DNA of 64,000 nucleotides from contig NC_003063.2 of assembly GCF_000092025.1 (NCBI RefSeq), positions 1,493,501 to 1,557,500 of the forward strand, read 5' to 3'. The first letter of the stretch is position 1; each line of letters opens with the position of its first letter. Shown one piece after another: positions 28,486 through 36,791 of the stretch. Under the pieces are notes generated by a model. The model saw only the letters and a list, made by a program, of their open reading frames with translations. It was not told where the DNA came from and ran no database searches. The position numbers and the translations under genes are program-made. The DNA comes from Agrobacterium fabrum str. C58. GTDB lineage: Bacteria; Pseudomonadota; Alphaproteobacteria; Rhizobiales; Rhizobiaceae.

Positions 28486-29019
28486 TTAATGTGCGCCGGC
28501 CCCGGCGCGGATGAAGATGCGAAACGCCGTGCGCGCCTCGTCGAAATTGCCGGCCCATTGATGACCCCGGGCCAGAAGCTCCGGGTAAAGAAAGGTCGGC
28601 TCCTGCGGCATCAGCACGAAGATCACGGCGCCCGGCAGAAGACGATCCAGCGATTTAAGCGTGCGGCTCGTCTGGCCTTCGGCCGTCTCTTCGCTGAGAT
28701 CGAGATAGATGGCCGGATCAGGCCATATCTGCGGCTCTTCGGCATTGCCCGCAAGCGCTGGCGAAACAGATATCTGCTCGGTTTCAATGGATTGCGGCGT
28801 GAACAGTACTTCCCAGTCGCCGCCGCCGATTTCCCTGACCTGATGGTCGAAACCGCGCTCGGCCATCACCTTGAACAGCGGAACCGGCCGGAAGGTGGCG
28901 TATAATCGCAGCGCCTCACCGGGGGCGAGCCCGGCCACGGCTTCCATGATGGCCGGAAAGGGCTCGCCGCCGCTCTGCAAAAGCGGCCGGACATCAAGTT
29001 CCCTGATCATTTCCGTCAT
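28486..29019 (-). CDS. DUF2249 domain protein, two-domain
   Basis: A 177-residue cytoplasmic protein. The first half has the DUF2249 core: IRELDVRPLLQSGGEPFPAIMEAVAGLAPGE, then FRPVPLFKVMAERGFDH and GDWEVLF. The second half (PAIYLDLSEETAE onward) is less typical. DUF2249 proteins recur in denitrification clusters and are related in fold to TusA/SirA. No role is established. It is last in the run of minus-strand genes after the nor operon. Confidence 0.75.
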   Translation of the reverse strand: MTEMIRELDVRPLLQSGGEPFPAIMEAVAGLAPGEALRLYATFRPVPLFKVMAERGFDHQVREIGGGDWEVLFTPQSIETEQISVSPALAGNAEEPQIWPDPAIYLDLSEETAEGQTSRTLKSLDRLLPGAVIFVLMPQEPTFLYPELLARGHQWAGNFDEARTAFRIFIRAGAGAH

Positions 29020-29097
29020 TGCATCGCCTCATCTGTCGGCTGGCGGCGGCAAGAGCCGTCCGCCAGAGGTCTTTTCACCATGCCGCAGGCGCTGGGG

Positions 29098-29403
29098 TCA
29101 ATGTTCGGAACCGCAGCAGCATTCGCAGCCGGACATATCGTCCTCGGAACCTTCGGCCTGTTCTTCCAGCCGGCCGATATCGAGACGCCAGACTTCCGGG
29201 CCCTGTTCGAGATATTCCCAGCCGAACTGGCCAGGGAAATTGGTGGCGAGCTGGTAGAGCAGGGGGCGGGGATCGTGATCGCTGGTGATCTGCAGCGATT
29301 GACCCTCGGTCAACGCGCCAAGCGCACCGAAAATGCGCGGATGGCGTTCACGATGCGGAATGATGCGCACATCTATATTGGTTGCGGTCTGGGCTTCGGA
29401 CAT
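29098..29403 (-). CDS. DUF2249 domain protein, single-domain with Cys-rich tail
   Basis: A 101-residue protein. The core shows NIDVRIIPHRERHPRIFGAL, LQITSDHDPRPLLYQLATNFPGQFGWEYLEQGPEVWRLDI, a typical DUF2249/TusA-like fold with the DHDPRPL motif. The C-terminus CECCCGSEH has four cysteines and a His, a likely metal site. The ATG at 29403 gives the family-length protein. A possible NnrR-type site lies about 100 bases upstream. Confidence 0.8.
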   Translation of the reverse strand: MSEAQTATNIDVRIIPHRERHPRIFGALGALTEGQSLQITSDHDPRPLLYQLATNFPGQFGWEYLEQGPEVWRLDIGRLEEQAEGSEDDMSGCECCCGSEH

Positions 29404-29468
29404 TGGCTGGCTCCACGGCCGCGGATGGAATGATGTCCGGCGGTGCGGCCGGCCGGCGGACTGGAAAA

Positions 29469-29510
29469 ACCTATCCGCCGTGCCGTTGGGAGACATTGTC
29501 GCCGCGCAAA
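29469..29510 (-). promoter_or_regulatory. Weaker NnrR-type box for the DUF2249 genes
   Basis: TTGTCGCCGCGCAA (29497-29510) keeps TTG-N8-CAA but lacks one outer T. TAGGTT (29469-29474) on the minus strand is 29.5 bp from its centre, the same -10 and spacing as at ubiT. Confidence 0.45.
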
Positions 29511-29546
29511 CAAACCTGAGATTCGTCAGGTTCGTTGTGACAAGCA

Positions 29547-31445
29547 TCAGCCGGCAAGGCTGCGATAGATTGCCGGTAGCGCCGATGGCAGCTTCGCTAT
29601 CCTGCTGACGATGGCATAACCGTTCTGGCCGAACATGGCCGGAATATAGGATTGCGCCTTGCTGTCGACCGTTACGCCGAAGACACTGACGCCTGAGCGC
29701 CGCGCCTCGGAAACCGCACGGCGGCTATCCTCTATGGCGAAGCGGCCCTCGTAGTGATCGACATCGTTCGGCTTGCCATCCGTCAGCAGCAGCAGCAGCT
29801 TGCGGCGCTCCGGTCTTTCATGCAGCTTGGCGCTGGCGTGGCGGATGGCGGGGCCGATGCGGGTGTAGAAGCCGGGCTTCAGTGCCGCGATGCGACGCTC
29901 GATGGTGTGGCCCATCGGTTCATCGAAATCCTTCACCGTCTCCACCCGCACCCAGGAACGGCGGCGGGAGGTGAAGGTCAGGATTGAGTGAATGTCACCG
30001 CAGGCGGAAAGCCCGTGGGCAAGCACCAGCAGGGCTTCCTTTTCCACGTCCAGAACCCGACGATTGTCGAACCAGGCATCGGTCGATAGCGACACGTCGA
30101 CGAGGATCGTTACGGCAAGATCATGCGCCTGCGGGCGGCTTGCCACATGAATGCGGTCGCTGCCCTGTCCGCCGGCGGCAATATCGCTTCTGGCGCGAAC
30201 CACGGCGTCAAGATCGAGATCGTTACCGTCGAGCTGGGCGCGCAGCAGTTCGTGGCGCGGCCTCAGCACCTCGAATTGCCGCCTGACGCGGCGGATGAGG
30301 TTTTTGGTGTCCGGGTCGGGTTCCGGTGCCGTCTCGGCGTCCTTCGCCGGTCCTGAAATGACCCGGCAATGGTCGGCGAGATAAGTGCGGCTGCGATAAT
30401 CCCATTCGGGATAGGTCAGCTCCGCCGTCAGCGCGGTATGGTTCAGTGCTTCAGGCGGCAGGTCGAGATCGAAGCGGAAGCGGGCGGAAGGCCGCCCCTT
30501 TCTTTCACCCAGCGTCAAATCGTCAAGCTCGTCCGCCGCACTGCCGTCGGCATCGTCGCTGTCGTCACCCGGCCGGTCGACATTCACCATCTCGGCCATG
30601 GCGAGGATTTTTTCGAAGCGGTTGAGGATAAAGGGGCTGCGTTCCGTCTGCCGGTTCTCCGCCTTTTCACGCACGGCGATATGACGGGCGGCTTCCGCCT
30701 CCTGCGGCGCTGCCGCCGCTGCCGGCTGGTCCTCGCCCTGCCGGGCCTCGGATGTCTCCCGCAGCAACGTGTCCGGCCAGAGTGGAACAGGCAGCATCGG
30801 CAGGTAGCGCGGCGGTGCTTTTTCCGGAGGGCTCGCAGGCGGCGCATAGCCCTCGATCCCTGCCGCCGCGGCCAACATGAATAACACCCGTTGTTCCACC
30901 CGCTGTTCTGCCTGGGGTAAAGGCCGCGTCTGCCGCACCGCGAGCATGGCGGCGCACAGCCGGCGATAACGGGTTTTCATGCCGGGAAAAGCACGGGTCA
31001 CGATCTCTGCAAGTTCTGCGGCGCGGTGGAGCCGGGCGAGATCGTTGCGCAGCGGGTCAGCCGCCGCGACCGGTTCAAGCGGCATCAGCGCCATGGCGGC
31101 GGCGAGCCAGAGATAAAGATCGCGGTTGAGGCGGCGGTCGGGAAACAGATCGAGCACCGGCGGCAACATCAGCGTGGCATGATCCCGGCCCGGCTGGGCG
31201 AGCTTTTCTTCGCCAAGGCCCATGCGCTGGCGAAGCCTCAGCCGGTGTGTGGAAGTGCGGGCACGGGCCGGGGCTATCTGCACCGCATGTTCACCGCCAA
31301 AACCGCGGAAACAGATGGTCAGCACCGCCTGCATATCCTCCAGCTTCACGGCATGATCCGGGAAGCGCAGCCATGTGCCGGTTTCGCCGATCAGCCTGTG
31401 CCAGGCGCGGCCGACGGTTTCTTCCAGTTCCAGAAAGTCCAGCAT
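29547..31445 (-). CDS. norD: NorD, VWA-domain accessory protein of nitric oxide reductase
   Basis: A 632-residue cytoplasmic protein with a C-terminal von Willebrand A domain; the MIDAS motif is VDVSLSTD, with downstream LLLLTDGKPND. NorD works with the MoxR-type ATPase NorQ to activate the NorCB reductase, probably by metal insertion. It is the last gene of norEFCBQD, 71 bases after norQ. Confidence 0.93.
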   Translation of the reverse strand: MLDFLELEETVGRAWHRLIGETGTWLRFPDHAVKLEDMQAVLTICFRGFGGEHAVQIAPARARTSTHRLRLRQRMGLGEEKLAQPGRDHATLMLPPVLDLFPDRRLNRDLYLWLAAAMALMPLEPVAAADPLRNDLARLHRAAELAEIVTRAFPGMKTRYRRLCAAMLAVRQTRPLPQAEQRVEQRVLFMLAAAAGIEGYAPPASPPEKAPPRYLPMLPVPLWPDTLLRETSEARQGEDQPAAAAAPQEAEAARHIAVREKAENRQTERSPFILNRFEKILAMAEMVNVDRPGDDSDDADGSAADELDDLTLGERKGRPSARFRFDLDLPPEALNHTALTAELTYPEWDYRSRTYLADHCRVISGPAKDAETAPEPDPDTKNLIRRVRRQFEVLRPRHELLRAQLDGNDLDLDAVVRARSDIAAGGQGSDRIHVASRPQAHDLAVTILVDVSLSTDAWFDNRRVLDVEKEALLVLAHGLSACGDIHSILTFTSRRRSWVRVETVKDFDEPMGHTIERRIAALKPGFYTRIGPAIRHASAKLHERPERRKLLLLLTDGKPNDVDHYEGRFAIEDSRRAVSEARRSGVSVFGVTVDSKAQSYIPAMFGQNGYAIVSRIAKLPSALPAIYRSLAG

Positions 31446-31516
31446 GGTGTATCCTCATGGCATCGGACCGGAATGCGCGGGGCAACCGCGCAACCCGGTG
31501 TGGATATCAAAGCGCG

Positions 31517-32329
31517 CTATCGGATGATCGCATCCGCGACTTCATGCAACGCGGCCTTCACATCAGGCTCGTCGGTCAGCGGTTCGATCATGGTTGCGCG
31601 CACGGCCTGGCGGGCGGGAAGCCCGGTATCGATGAGGCTGGCGCAATAAACGAGCAGGCGGGTGGAAACGCCTTCTTCCAGATCGTGGCCTTTCAGGCCG
31701 CGCAGCCGGTGGGCGAGATCGACGAGCGGCTCGACATCGCGCGCATCCAGCCCGCTTTCATGCGAAACGACGGCGATTTCCTGCTCCTTCGGCAGAAAGT
31801 CGAATTCGATGGCGACGAAGCGCTGGCGGGTGCTGGGTTTCAGGCTTTTCAGAAGGTTCTGGTATCCGGGGTTATAGGACACGACGAGCATGAAGCCGGA
31901 GGGCGCTTCCAGAACCTCGCCGGTGCGCTCCAGCGGCAGGATGCGGCGGTCGTCGGTGAGCGGATGTAGCACGACGGCCACATCCTTGCGCGCCTCGACG
32001 ATCTCGTCGAGGTAACATATGCCGCCCTGGCGCACCGATCGTGTCAGAGGACCGTCCATCCACACGGTTTCGCCGCCTTTCAGCAGGTAGCGGCCGGTCA
32101 GGTCGGCAGCAGCCAGATCGTCGTGGCATGAAATGGTGGAAAGCGGCAGGCCGAGTTTCGCCGCCATATGGCTGACGAAACGGGTCTTGCCGCAACCGGT
32201 CGGGCCTTTCAGCAGCAGCGGCAATTGCCGCACCCAGGCGCTTTCGAACAGCACGCATTCATTGCCAAGCGGGGTGTAGAACGGCGCGTCCGGCAAAGGG
32301 TGCGGTGCGGGGCGGAAAATCGTATTCAT
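31517..32329 (-). CDS. norQ: NorQ, MoxR-family AAA+ ATPase
   Basis: A 270-residue ATPase. Walker A is GPTGCGKT (residues 42-49), Walker B is ICYLDEI, and the sensor region includes VVSYNPGYQ. MoxR-type proteins act as chaperones with VWA partners, here NorD, to assemble the FeB centre of NorB. The ATG at 32329 has GGAGATGA upstream; the frame extends further but only into norB's 3' region. Confidence 0.93.
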   Translation of the reverse strand: MNTIFRPAPHPLPDAPFYTPLGNECVLFESAWVRQLPLLLKGPTGCGKTRFVSHMAAKLGLPLSTISCHDDLAAADLTGRYLLKGGETVWMDGPLTRSVRQGGICYLDEIVEARKDVAVVLHPLTDDRRILPLERTGEVLEAPSGFMLVVSYNPGYQNLLKSLKPSTRQRFVAIEFDFLPKEQEIAVVSHESGLDARDVEPLVDLAHRLRGLKGHDLEEGVSTRLLVYCASLIDTGLPARQAVRATMIEPLTDEPDVKAALHEVADAIIR

Positions 32330-32393
32330 GGTCATCTCCATGGTTGATGGTAAGGACCGGCTCTCCGGGGGAAAAGGAGAGCCGGTCCGTTTC

Positions 32394-33740
32394 TCATTCG
32401 GCGGGCTGCACGAGGCGGGCGACGTCACCCTGTTTCTGCTTGCCCGGCACCAGGACTGCCCAGATGAACATGATTGCCGAAATGAGAACTGCGAAACCGG
32501 AGCCGAGGCGGATCCAGTAGAAGATGGCCAGCTGGTCCTGCACATCCATGAAGCTTTCGCCCATGACACGCTGAAGCTGGATCTGCACCACGCCAGCGAA
32601 GGTCAACGCGAAGGTCATGACCGACATGGCCGTGCACATGACCCAGAAGCTCGTCATCGAAAGCCACTGATTGTAGGGCGCACGTTTCTTCATTTCCGGT
32701 ATGGCATAGGCCATCATCGCAAGGTTCAGCATCACATAGGCGCCGAAGAAGGCGAGATGTCCGTGGGCGGCGGTCAGCTGCGTGCCGTGGGTGTAGTAGT
32801 TCACCGAAGACAGCGTGTGCAGGAAACCCCAGACGCCGGCGCCGAAGAAGGCCATGACCGAGCAGCCGATCGACCAGAGCAGCGCTGCGCGGTTCTCATG
32901 CTTGCGGCCGGCCTTCCAGGTCATGACGAAGGTGAAGATGACCATGGTGAAGAAGGGGGCCACTTCCAGCGTCGAGAACAGCGAGCCAATCCATTGCCAG
33001 TAACCCGGTGCGCCGATCCAGTAATAGTGGTGGCCGGTGCCGAGAATGCCCGAAAAGAGGGCGAGACCGACGATGACATAGAGCCATTTTTCCACCACTT
33101 CGCGGTCGATGCCGTTGAGCTTGATCATCAGGAAGGCGAGGATCGACGCCATGATCAGTTCCCACACGCCTTCCACCCACAGATGGATGACGTACCACCA
33201 GTACATCTTGTCGAGCGCCAGATTGATGGGGTTGTAGAAGGCGAAGAGGAAGAAGATCGCCAGACCCCAGAGGCCGAAGAGCAGGATGTTGATGACCGTC
33301 GTCTTGCGGCCCTTCAGCGCCGTCATGGTGATGTTGAATAGGAACATCAAAACGACAAGCACGATGCCGACCTTGATGGCGAAGGGCTGTTCGAGGAATT
33401 CGCGGCCCTCATGGATGCGGAACATATATCCGACCACGGCGACAGCGGCGGCCACCAGGAAGATCCAGAACTGCGCGATGGCGAGCTTGGGGCTGTAAAG
33501 CTCCGTTTCCGTTTCTTCCGGCAGAAGATAGAAGGTCGAGCCCATGAAACCCATCAACAGCCATACCACAAGGGCATTGGTGTGGATCATGCGCACGATG
33601 TTGAAGGGCAGTAGCTCGGAAAGCGTGTTGGGCAGCACGTAGATCGTGGCGGCGACGACGCCGAACAGGATCTGCGCCACGAACAGCCCGATTGCGCCGT
33701 AAAAATACAGCATGGCGACTTTTTGCGTCTGGTATTTCAT
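32394..33740 (-). CDS. norB: NorB, catalytic subunit of cytochrome c-dependent nitric oxide reductase
   Basis: A 448-residue inner-membrane enzyme with twelve predicted helices. It reduces 2 NO to N2O. The ligands are all visible: low-spin heme b His53 and His328, heme b3 His326, FeB His186, His237, His238 and Glu190 (HLWVEGVWE, GTGHHYYW, HGHLAFFG). The cNor type lacks the long N-terminal quinol-oxidase extension. It follows norC by 24 bases. Confidence 0.97.
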   Translation of the reverse strand: MKYQTQKVAMLYFYGAIGLFVAQILFGVVAATIYVLPNTLSELLPFNIVRMIHTNALVVWLLMGFMGSTFYLLPEETETELYSPKLAIAQFWIFLVAAAVAVVGYMFRIHEGREFLEQPFAIKVGIVLVVLMFLFNITMTALKGRKTTVINILLFGLWGLAIFFLFAFYNPINLALDKMYWWYVIHLWVEGVWELIMASILAFLMIKLNGIDREVVEKWLYVIVGLALFSGILGTGHHYYWIGAPGYWQWIGSLFSTLEVAPFFTMVIFTFVMTWKAGRKHENRAALLWSIGCSVMAFFGAGVWGFLHTLSSVNYYTHGTQLTAAHGHLAFFGAYVMLNLAMMAYAIPEMKKRAPYNQWLSMTSFWVMCTAMSVMTFALTFAGVVQIQLQRVMGESFMDVQDQLAIFYWIRLGSGFAVLISAIMFIWAVLVPGKQKQGDVARLVQPAE

Positions 33741-33764
33741 CTCGTCATCTCCTTGCCGTACACC

Positions 33765-34217
33765 TCAACCCGCCTCGTTCGGCGGCCAGTTCTGCGTCTT
33801 GATCCGGCTCGTCCATTCGAGGAAATCGACGAGATCATCGAGTTCCTGTTCGGTGAGATTGAACTGCGGCATCTGGCGGCGGCCTTCGATGCCGGTGGGC
33901 TGGGCGGCCATCCATGCCTTGATGGAATCGCGGGCCGTCTCCTTGTCTTCCACGCCGCCATAGCGCTTCCAGACATTGCCGAGTTCGGGTGCGAAATAGG
34001 CGCCTTCGCCGAGCAGCGTGTGACAGTTGATGCAGGAGTTTTTCTCCCACACGTGTTTACCGCGCGCGACGCTTTCGGTCAGCGTGCTTTCATCTGTCGA
34101 GGTGGTGCGCATGTAATAATGGCTATGGGCGGTCAGCCCGACGAATATGGCGAAGAAGAAGATGGAGCCGCCGTAAAAGACGTTTCGCGCTCCTGTTTTG
34201 GTCAGGCGTTCTGCCAT
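33765..34217 (-). CDS. norC: NorC, cytochrome c subunit of nitric oxide reductase
   Basis: A 150-residue membrane-anchored cytochrome. One transmembrane helix (residues 13-31) is followed by the heme motif C62-I-N-C-H66 and a Met ligand in RRQMPQF. It passes electrons to NorB. The start at 34217 (MAERLTKTGARN) matches family members and has AAAGGA upstream. An NnrR-type box is 122 bases before the start. Confidence 0.95.
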   Translation of the reverse strand: MAERLTKTGARNVFYGGSIFFFAIFVGLTAHSHYYMRTTSTDESTLTESVARGKHVWEKNSCINCHTLLGEGAYFAPELGNVWKRYGGVEDKETARDSIKAWMAAQPTGIEGRRQMPQFNLTEQELDDLVDFLEWTSRIKTQNWPPNEAG

Positions 34218-34312
34218 GCCAATGGTCCTTTCCATCCGGAAGACCGCTTATGCGGACTGGCTTGATTGAACCCTCGCGCCGGGATTTGCCGGCAGGCTTT
34301 GGGTCTCGCCCC

Positions 34313-34354
34313 TTTCTAGCCGCTGGCCGCCGGCGTTCTTTGCCATTTGGCAAA
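34313..34354 (-). promoter_or_regulatory. NnrR-type box and -10 for norC
   Basis: TTTGCCATTTGGCAAA (34339-34354) is a perfect palindrome fitting TTTG-N8-CAAA. TAGAAA (34313-34318) on the minus strand begins 28.5 bp from its centre. norCBQD can therefore be transcribed separately from norEF. Confidence 0.75.
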
Positions 34355-34383
34355 CAACGGCAGAGGTGCCGCCGCCGGCCTTT

Positions 34384-34674
34384 TCAAAGCGACAAAATGC
34401 CCTGCAGGAACGCCCGCAAAAGCGCGGCCGCGGCGAAGATGGCGGGCCATGCCAGAAGTGCCGTGCGCAGCAGGCCGCGCTCTTCGCGAAAGCCGAGAAA
34501 ATCGTCGATGACACGCCTGGATTTCATGAGGGCGAAAAGCAGCATCAGGCAGGCGGCGGCAACCGGCGGCAGCAGCGCCGCCTTCCACGATGTGACGACG
34601 GCGGTGCCGGCGAGAACGAGAATGGCGAGCACTGCGAAACTTCTTGCAAGCTGGTGGGAGGTGCGGTGGATCAT
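34384..34674 (-). CDS. norF: NorF-like small membrane protein
   Basis: A 96-residue protein with three hydrophobic segments (SFAVLAILVLAGTAVV, LLPPVAAACLMLLFALM, ALLAWPAIFAAAALLRAFL). Position directly after norE and size match NorF, which supports NO reductase activity. It starts five bases after the norE stop. The assignment rests mainly on context. Confidence 0.7.
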   Translation of the reverse strand: MIHRTSHQLARSFAVLAILVLAGTAVVTSWKAALLPPVAAACLMLLFALMKSRRVIDDFLGFREERGLLRTALLAWPAIFAAAALLRAFLQGILSL

Positions 34675-34679
34675 GACTG

Positions 34680-35213
34680 TCAAACCAGATAGATGATGGG
34701 AAAAATGACGATCCAGACCAGATCGATGACGTGCCACAACGTCGTCACCAGCGTGACGTTCTCGTTTTTCGGGAAGACTGCGACGAGAAACAGCAGCACG
34801 GCCACGAAGACGACATGCAGCAGGTGGAAGCCGGTGAGCAGGAAATAAAGCTCGAAGAACGCGCCATAGGCGGGATCGGAGGCGAAGGCGATTTCGGTGG
34901 AATATTCATGGAGCTTCACACCGACGAAAGCGAAACCAAGCAGTCCGGCAAGAGCAAGCGCCCGCCTTTTGCCCTTCAGCGTGGTGTGGCGGCTGGCCGC
35001 CACGGCCGCCTGCCAGCCGCTTGCCAGCAAAATCAGCGTGTTGAGACCGGCGAGCTGCGGCTGCAGATGCTGGCGCGCGGCGGCAAATGCCTCGGGATTG
35101 AGCGCGAAGGCGATGATGAAGGCGCCGGTCAGCGCGCCGAAGGCGGCAAGCTCGCTCCAGACCAGAATCCAAAGGAGCAGGTTTCCGCTTTCCTCTTCCG
35201 TATTTATCGCCAT
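34680..35213 (-). CDS. norE: NorE, cytochrome c oxidase subunit III-like protein
   Basis: A 177-residue membrane protein of the CoxIII family with five helices. It includes NLLLWILVWSELAAFG and the conserved GFHLLHVVF and TTLWHVIDLVWIVIFPIIY. NorE is an accessory in NO respiration, not a catalytic subunit. The ATG at 35213 gives the family start; a GTG eleven codons earlier is possible. Confidence 0.88.
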   Translation of the reverse strand: MAINTEEESGNLLLWILVWSELAAFGALTGAFIIAFALNPEAFAAARQHLQPQLAGLNTLILLASGWQAAVAASRHTTLKGKRRALALAGLLGFAFVGVKLHEYSTEIAFASDPAYGAFFELYFLLTGFHLLHVVFVAVLLFLVAVFPKNENVTLVTTLWHVIDLVWIVIFPIIYLV

Positions 35214-35245
35214 GGCCTTGTCCGTAATTGTAAAACAGCAAGCCA

Positions 35246-35314
35246 CGCTTAGGCGTCCTCAAACCCTGCTTCTTTGCGGTCGGTCAAAGAAGGGAGCGCG
35301 CAAAGTCCTATTGT
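35246..35314. promoter_or_regulatory. Shared NnrR-type box for norEF and the nnrU genes
   Basis: TTTGCGGTCGGTCAAA (35273-35288) sits within a longer palindrome (35270-35291). -10 candidates lie on both sides: TAAGCG for norE (35246-35251, 29.5 bp from the centre) and TATTGT for the plus-strand genes (35309-35314, 28.5 bp). One palindromic site could activate both directions. Confidence 0.75.
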
Positions 35315-35350
35315 CATGACAAAGCGCAACTCTGGAAAATGGAGCTTCCC

Positions 35351-35506
35351 ATGAACGACGCGCAGGTCGGGCTGATTGTCGCAACCCCTATTATCATTGG
35401 CTTTGCGGTGCTGTTGTACCGTATGGGAGTGCTGCAGCGCATGGGCGCGGTTTCCGCCGTGCTTGCCTCCGTGGCCATTGCTTCGGTGCTGTTCCTGAAC
35501 CAGTGA
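35351..35506 (+). CDS. 51-residue membrane protein before nnrU
   Basis: A small open frame starting MNDAQVGLIVATPIIIGF and ending SVLFLNQ. It has two hydrophobic segments joined by a short basic loop (YRMGVLQRMG), so a two-helix inner-membrane protein is likely. The start lies about 31 bases after the predicted NnrR-activated transcription start, and nnrU begins 12 bases after the stop. I do not know a family. Codon use and placement support a real gene. It may assist NorE, NorF or NnrU in the membrane. Confidence 0.7.
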   Translation: MNDAQVGLIVATPIIIGFAVLLYRMGVLQRMGAVSAVLASVAIASVLFLNQ

Positions 35507-35518
35507 GAAGACAGTCGG

Positions 35519-36196
35519 ATGCTTGAACTCGTCGCCGCTCTTTCGCTCTTCGTGGCGCTGCATTCCGTTCCCGCCGTGCCTGCCGTGCGCGGACGGCTGA
35601 TCGCGGCCGTCGGCCGGCCCGCCTATCTCGGGGCTTATTCCGTGGTCTCGCTTCTGACGCTGAGCTGGGTGTTTCATGCCGCGCTGTCGGTTGACTACAT
35701 ACCGCTCTGGGATGTCGCGCCCTGGCAGGCGCATGTCACGTTTCTGGCAGCGCCGATCGGCCTGTTTTTCGTGCTGGCCGGCCTTCTCAGCGTCAATCCG
35801 CTCTCCATATCCGTGCGGCAGGGGCAGCAGCCCGGCGCCATCGTGCGCATCACCCGCCATCCCGTGCTTGTCGGTTTCCTGTTCTGGTCGCTTGGCCATG
35901 TCGTGCCGAATGGTGACCTGCGCTCCGTCATCCTGTTCGGCGGTTTTGCGCTATTTTCGCTCGGCGGAATGGCGATGACGGAAAAACGCGCCCGCAAAAG
36001 ACTGGGCAATGCCTGGAACGCGACGGCCGCCGGCAGCGCCACGGTTCCCTTCGCGGCAATCCTTTCCGGCAAAACCCGTATCGCCGTGGATGGGCCGATG
36101 CTGCTCGCTGCAGCGCTGACGGGCTTGACGGTGTGGTGGCTGCTGGCCGGCGGCCACGCCATGCTCTTCGGCGCGGACCCCATGGCCTATTTCTGA
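35519..36196 (+). CDS. nnrU: NnrU family membrane protein
   Basis: A 225-residue membrane protein with about six helices and the family segments ALHSVPAVPAVRGRL and RITRHPVLVGFLFWSLGHVVPNGD. NnrU is needed for NO and nitrite metabolism in Rhodobacter, and its biochemical role is unclear. It ends only four bases from the convergent ubiX stop, so no terminator separates them. Confidence 0.9.
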   Translation: MLELVAALSLFVALHSVPAVPAVRGRLIAAVGRPAYLGAYSVVSLLTLSWVFHAALSVDYIPLWDVAPWQAHVTFLAAPIGLFFVLAGLLSVNPLSISVRQGQQPGAIVRITRHPVLVGFLFWSLGHVVPNGDLRSVILFGGFALFSLGGMAMTEKRARKRLGNAWNATAAGSATVPFAAILSGKTRIAVDGPMLLAAALTGLTVWWLLAGGHAMLFGADPMAYF

Positions 36197-36200
36197 AGAG

Positions 36201-36791
36201 TTACGACGTCTTCACCACATGCGGCTGCCATATCGGCGCTTGCGGTGCGGAGCTGATACCGAGCTGATCGATCGCGCGGGCAGCAAGCTGGTCGACAATA
36301 TCGAAGACGCTTTGCGGCCTGTTATAAAAGGCCGGCACCGGCGGCATGACGATGGCACCTGCCTCCGTCACAGCGCACATGTTGCGCAGATGGATGAGAT
36401 GCAGCGGCGTCTCGCGGGTCATCAAAACCAGTTTCCGCCGTTCCTTCAGGTGCACATCGGCGGCGCGGGTGATGAGATTGTCCGAAAGTCCGGTTGCGAT
36501 GGCGGCAAGTGTACGCATGGAGCAGGGGGCGACGATCATGCCTGTTGTCGGGAAGGAGCCGCTGGCAATTGCCGCGCCAATATCATCGACGGCGTGATTG
36601 ACGCTGGCGAGCGAGAGCATCCGCCCCATGCCCTCGGCACCTTCCTCATGCAGCACGGTGCGTCGGGCGGATGGCGACAGGACGAGATGTATTTCGACGC
36701 TTTTCATCGCGGCGAGGCGTTCGATGATGCGCAGCGCGATGCCGGCACCGGATGCGCCGGTAACACCGACCACGACGCGGCATGGGGTCAT
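36201..36791 (-). CDS. ubiX: UbiX, flavin prenyltransferase
   Basis: A 196-residue protein making prenylated FMN, the cofactor of UbiD decarboxylases. The FMN-binding signature VVGVTGASGAGIALRII is N-terminal, followed by SPSARRTV, IVAPCSMRTLAAIATGLSDNLITRAADVHLKE and PHLIHLRNM-type segments. The ATG overlaps the ubiD stop by four bases, so the cofactor and enzyme genes are coupled. Confidence 0.92.
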   Translation of the reverse strand: MTPCRVVVGVTGASGAGIALRIIERLAAMKSVEIHLVLSPSARRTVLHEEGAEGMGRMLSLASVNHAVDDIGAAIASGSFPTTGMIVAPCSMRTLAAIATGLSDNLITRAADVHLKERRKLVLMTRETPLHLIHLRNMCAVTEAGAIVMPPVPAFYNRPQSVFDIVDQLAARAIDQLGISSAPQAPIWQPHVVKTS

